Assembly: GCA_017411665.1 (NCBI GenBank)
Contig: JAFQPT010000012.1
Location: forward strand, 1 to 6,502
DNA: 6,502 nt
Reading direction: 5' to 3'
Source: Oscillospiraceae bacterium
GTDB taxonomy: Bacteria; Bacillota_A; Clostridia; Oscillospirales; Oscillospiraceae
The notes below the pieces were generated by a model. That model worked only from the letters and a program-made list of their open reading frames with translations, was not told the DNA's origin and did no database searches. Position 1 is the first letter of the stretch. The number at the start of each line of letters is the position of its first letter. The position numbers and the translations under genes were made by a program. This document shows, piece after piece, positions 5,033-6,502 of this stretch.

Positions 5033-5998
5033 ATGGTTATCTCAAATGTACTATCACAAGCAGCTGTTATCTCAAAAGCCACTGAAGCAGTTAATAATAT
5101 CTTATCTATCTCTGGAAATATTCATAAGTCACTTGCTAGTCAATGTAAGGTAGAAGGACATGAATTAATTGTTTCCTGTCAGGATGGGATGCAACATAAT
5201 ACAATGGTATTGGATGTGGGTCATAAATTTATAAATGGGAAATTGAATGTCAAGATTGGTAGGACTGGGCCACAAAGAATTCGCTTAGTATCTATGTATG
5301 GTGAAGACTACACTGATGCTATCACAAAGACAGATACAGGTTTTGTAATAAATACTAAAGATATCGCAGGTGATGGTCTCTATTCTCTAAGATTTGATCA
5401 TCCTATTGATACTGAAAAATTTATAGATGCATTTGTTGATATAAGAAAAGCAAAAGAATCCCCAGGCGATGAAAAAAATGAGTATTGGATGCATGCTGAA
5501 CTTAAATGTCCTGAAGTACTTAAGATGAAATATAATCGAGTAGAGATTCAGAACATAGATTTCACAGTCAATGTGGGAGTAAGCAGTGATATAAAAAGTA
5601 TAATTCCACAGACCTTTGAAAATGAACTCGCTGATTCATTGGCAGTATTACGTGAAAAGAATCCCCACGAAATAACGAAAAGAGCCATGAAGCTAGCATA
5701 TACAAAACGTGAAAGAGGGAACAAAAAAGATGATGTAATTACTGTCCTTAGCTCACTCCAAAGGATGTTTGAGGCAAGAAACTTTGGTCATTATATTTCT
5801 GTTGAAAAAGATTTCATGTATTTTAACTGTTATCGTGGAATGGAGAATTATGGAAATGTACCCTACCCCACATGGCCACTCTCGATGAGTGTGATTTCAA
5901 GAACAGATTTAGATTTGAATAAGTGTGCCGCTGATGGAACAGTGATTTACAAAAAGAAAGATTTCCTTGAAGAAATTAGAAAAATAGTGAATAAATAG
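5033..5998 (+). CDS. Unknown 321-aa protein, second gene of AT-rich cassette
   Basis: The start at 5033 is chosen because GGAGGG lies 8 bases upstream and the previous stop (5029-5031) is one base away, so the two genes should be co-translated. Residues 2-36 (VISNVLSQAAVISKATEAVNNILSISGN) form a small-residue, helix-prone N-terminus that could pack against a partner or lie on a membrane surface. Residues about 40-185 look strand-rich (HELIVSCQDGMQHNTMVLDVGH, QRIRLVSMYGEDYTD, TGFVINTKDIAGDGLYSLRFDH, RVEIQNIDFTVNVGV). Residues 195-250 are helical and basic (ENELADSLAVLREKN, EITKRAMKLAYTKRERGNKKDD, VITVLSSLQRMFEARN), followed by HYISVEKDFMYFNCYRG and a charged C-terminal helix. I see no nuclease, ATPase, methylase or protease motif. 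Family and function are unknown; pairing with the 346-aa protein is the strongest clue. Confidence 0.85.
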   Translation: MVISNVLSQAAVISKATEAVNNILSISGNIHKSLASQCKVEGHELIVSCQDGMQHNTMVLDVGHKFINGKLNVKIGRTGPQRIRLVSMYGEDYTDAITKTDTGFVINTKDIAGDGLYSLRFDHPIDTEKFIDAFVDIRKAKESPGDEKNEYWMHAELKCPEVLKMKYNRVEIQNIDFTVNVGVSSDIKSIIPQTFENELADSLAVLREKNPHEITKRAMKLAYTKRERGNKKDDVITVLSSLQRMFEARNFGHYISVEKDFMYFNCYRGMENYGNVPYPTWPLSMSVISRTDLDLNKCAADGTVIYKKKDFLEEIRKIVNK

Positions 5999-6037
5999 AC
6001 ATAGTTCCAATGTTTTGCTAAGAATACCCTGTGAATG

Positions 6038-6069
6038 AAAAAAGAAGTGATGTTCCATTGAACATCATT
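6038..6069 (-). terminator. Hairpin with U-tract between convergent genes
   Basis: TGATGTTC (6048-6055) and GAACATCA (6060-6067) form a perfect 8-bp stem with loop CATT. On the minus strand the stem is followed by CTTC and a run of six T (6043-6038), the form of an intrinsic terminator for the gene copy ending at 6072. The spacing and the AAGAAGTGA motif align with the region downstream of the intact copy (from about 3600), so homology between the two copies extends weakly past the stop codon. It may also stop read-through from the plus-strand cassette, which ends at 5998. Confidence 0.65.
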
Positions 6070-6071
6070 CC

Positions 6072-6356
6072 CTATGCTATTTTCACCTTCCGGGAGATGA
6101 ACTTCAGAAGTTCCCATACCGGAACTTCCCGAATCTTCGCCGCCATTTCCAGAATTGCAATCTGATATGCAGGACTGATTACGGGAATAGAATCCTCATC
6201 TTCCTCCAAAGCCTCTTTTTCAATCACCTCAATAGTCCGTCGCACGTCTCTCTGAACCGTGCTCCCGGCTTTCGCTCGATTTATGCGCCTGTTTGGGTGT
6301 GAGTGTGTTTGGTTTATGCGTTTGGGATAAGTGGAAATGCAACGCGGCAGGGGCAT
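6072..6356 (-). pseudogene. 5'-truncated second copy of the 99-aa gene
   Basis: The last 50 or so codons (VIEKEALEEDEDS to RKVKIA) are nearly identical to the intact 99-aa protein at 3631-3930, including the helical core ending VPVWELLKFISRKVKI. Upstream of 6228 the nucleotide match ends abruptly. The reading frame continues by chance to an ATG at 6356 through an unlikely sequence (MPLPRCISTYPKRINQTHSHPNRR). That ATG has no ribosome-binding site or evident promoter. I read this as a 3' gene fragment left by recombination, although a chimeric protein cannot be excluded. A hairpin terminator (6038-6069) still follows its stop. Confidence 0.65.
6079..6228. repeat. 150-bp direct repeat, right copy
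   Basis: This is the partner of 3638-3787, with 147 of 150 positions identical. Its outer boundary (6228) is sharp on the gene's 5' side; on the 3' side similarity decays gradually through the terminator region. It marks the right limit of the bracketed cassette. Confidence 0.9.
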
Positions 6357-6370
6357 GATTTAGTGTTTGG
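6280..6370. repeat. Short GTTTGG and TTTATGCG repeats
   Basis: GTTTGG occurs at 6291-6296, 6307-6312, 6320-6325 and 6365-6370, and TTTATGCG at 6280-6287 and 6313-6320. They lie in the unrelated sequence fused to the truncated gene copy. They could be binding sites or low-complexity drift; no role can be assigned. Confidence 0.3.
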
Positions 6371-6383
6371 CTTTGTTTAGCGT

Positions 6384-6439
6384 GCCCGCCGGGGCGACTG
6401 CTAATCGCGTCGCCCTATTCCGGCGGGGCAATCTTTTTT
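6384..6439 (+). terminator. GC-rich double-stem hairpin followed by six T
   Basis: The outer arms GCCCGCCGG (6384-6392) and CCGGCGGGGC (6420-6429) pair apart from one extra G. The inner arms GGGCGAC (6392-6398) and GTCGCCC (6409-6415) are perfect. AATC and TTTTTT (6434-6439) follow, the form of a plus-strand intrinsic terminator. No plus-strand gene ends just upstream, so it may instead be a mobile-element end or a structured RNA. The rest of the right edge, 6440-6502, is T-rich and holds no gene that I can support. Confidence 0.5.
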
Positions 6440-6502
6440 GTTGAGTTCCAGAGTCTTCTGCTTTTGTAGTTCTGGTGGGTTGATGCTCTTTTAGTGGTTT
6501 TC

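Noticed and set aside
1..6502. CRISPR array
   Set aside because: No regularly spaced direct repeats of 20-40 bp with unique spacers are present. The repeats seen are palindromes or two-copy duplications.

Overview
The window looks archaeal, most plausibly a methanogen of the Methanomicrobiales. This is an inference. It rests on full-length Shine-Dalgarno sites (AGGAGGTGAT class), polypyrimidine tracts after several minus-strand genes, AT-rich TATA-like boxes without recognisable bacterial -35/-10 pairs, and the mix of small accessory genes. No rRNA, tRNA, CRISPR array, transposase or integrase gene was found, so the taxonomic call is weak.

Layout. Positions 1-635 hold a minus-strand pair of unknown genes; the downstream one runs off the left edge. 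Positions 636-1189 are a gap with no convincing gene, ending in a long purine tract that reads as a U-rich terminator for the next minus-strand gene. Positions 1190-1462 encode a solitary RelB/DinJ-type antitoxin with a repeat-containing promoter and no visible toxin. Positions 1551-2871 are a compact minus-strand operon: a GxxExxY-family (PD-(D/E)XK nuclease-like) protein, then a 159-aa acidic unknown, then an 84-aa unknown. Its two gene junctions are almost the same DNA, with the ribosome-binding site written inside the last codons of the upstream gene. Positions 2985-3630 are gene-poor and rich in inverted repeats, including a 192-bp element bounded by perfect 17-bp inverted repeats with nested hairpins inside.

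Positions 3631-6356 form the most interesting unit. Two plus-strand genes of 346 and 321 codons (3991-5998) lie one base apart in AT-rich DNA and match no family I recognise. They are bracketed by a 150-bp direct repeat (3638-3787 and 6079-6228, 147 of 150 identical) that is the 3' end of a minus-strand gene. The left copy belongs to an apparently intact 99-aa gene with its own promoter region. The right copy is cut off at its 5' side and fused to unrelated sequence, so it is read as a pseudogene. This is the layout of a gene pair inserted or exchanged by recombination at the 3' end of a small host gene.

How the parts work together: the 346- and 321-aa proteins are translationally linked and probably act as one two-component unit of unknown role. 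The GxxExxY protein and its two partners form a second co-translated set. The orphan antitoxin may be a stand-alone autorepressor. The combination (antitoxin, nuclease-like protein, repeat-bounded AT-rich cassette, duplicated 3' end, palindromic spacers) marks the window as an accessory or mobile-element region.
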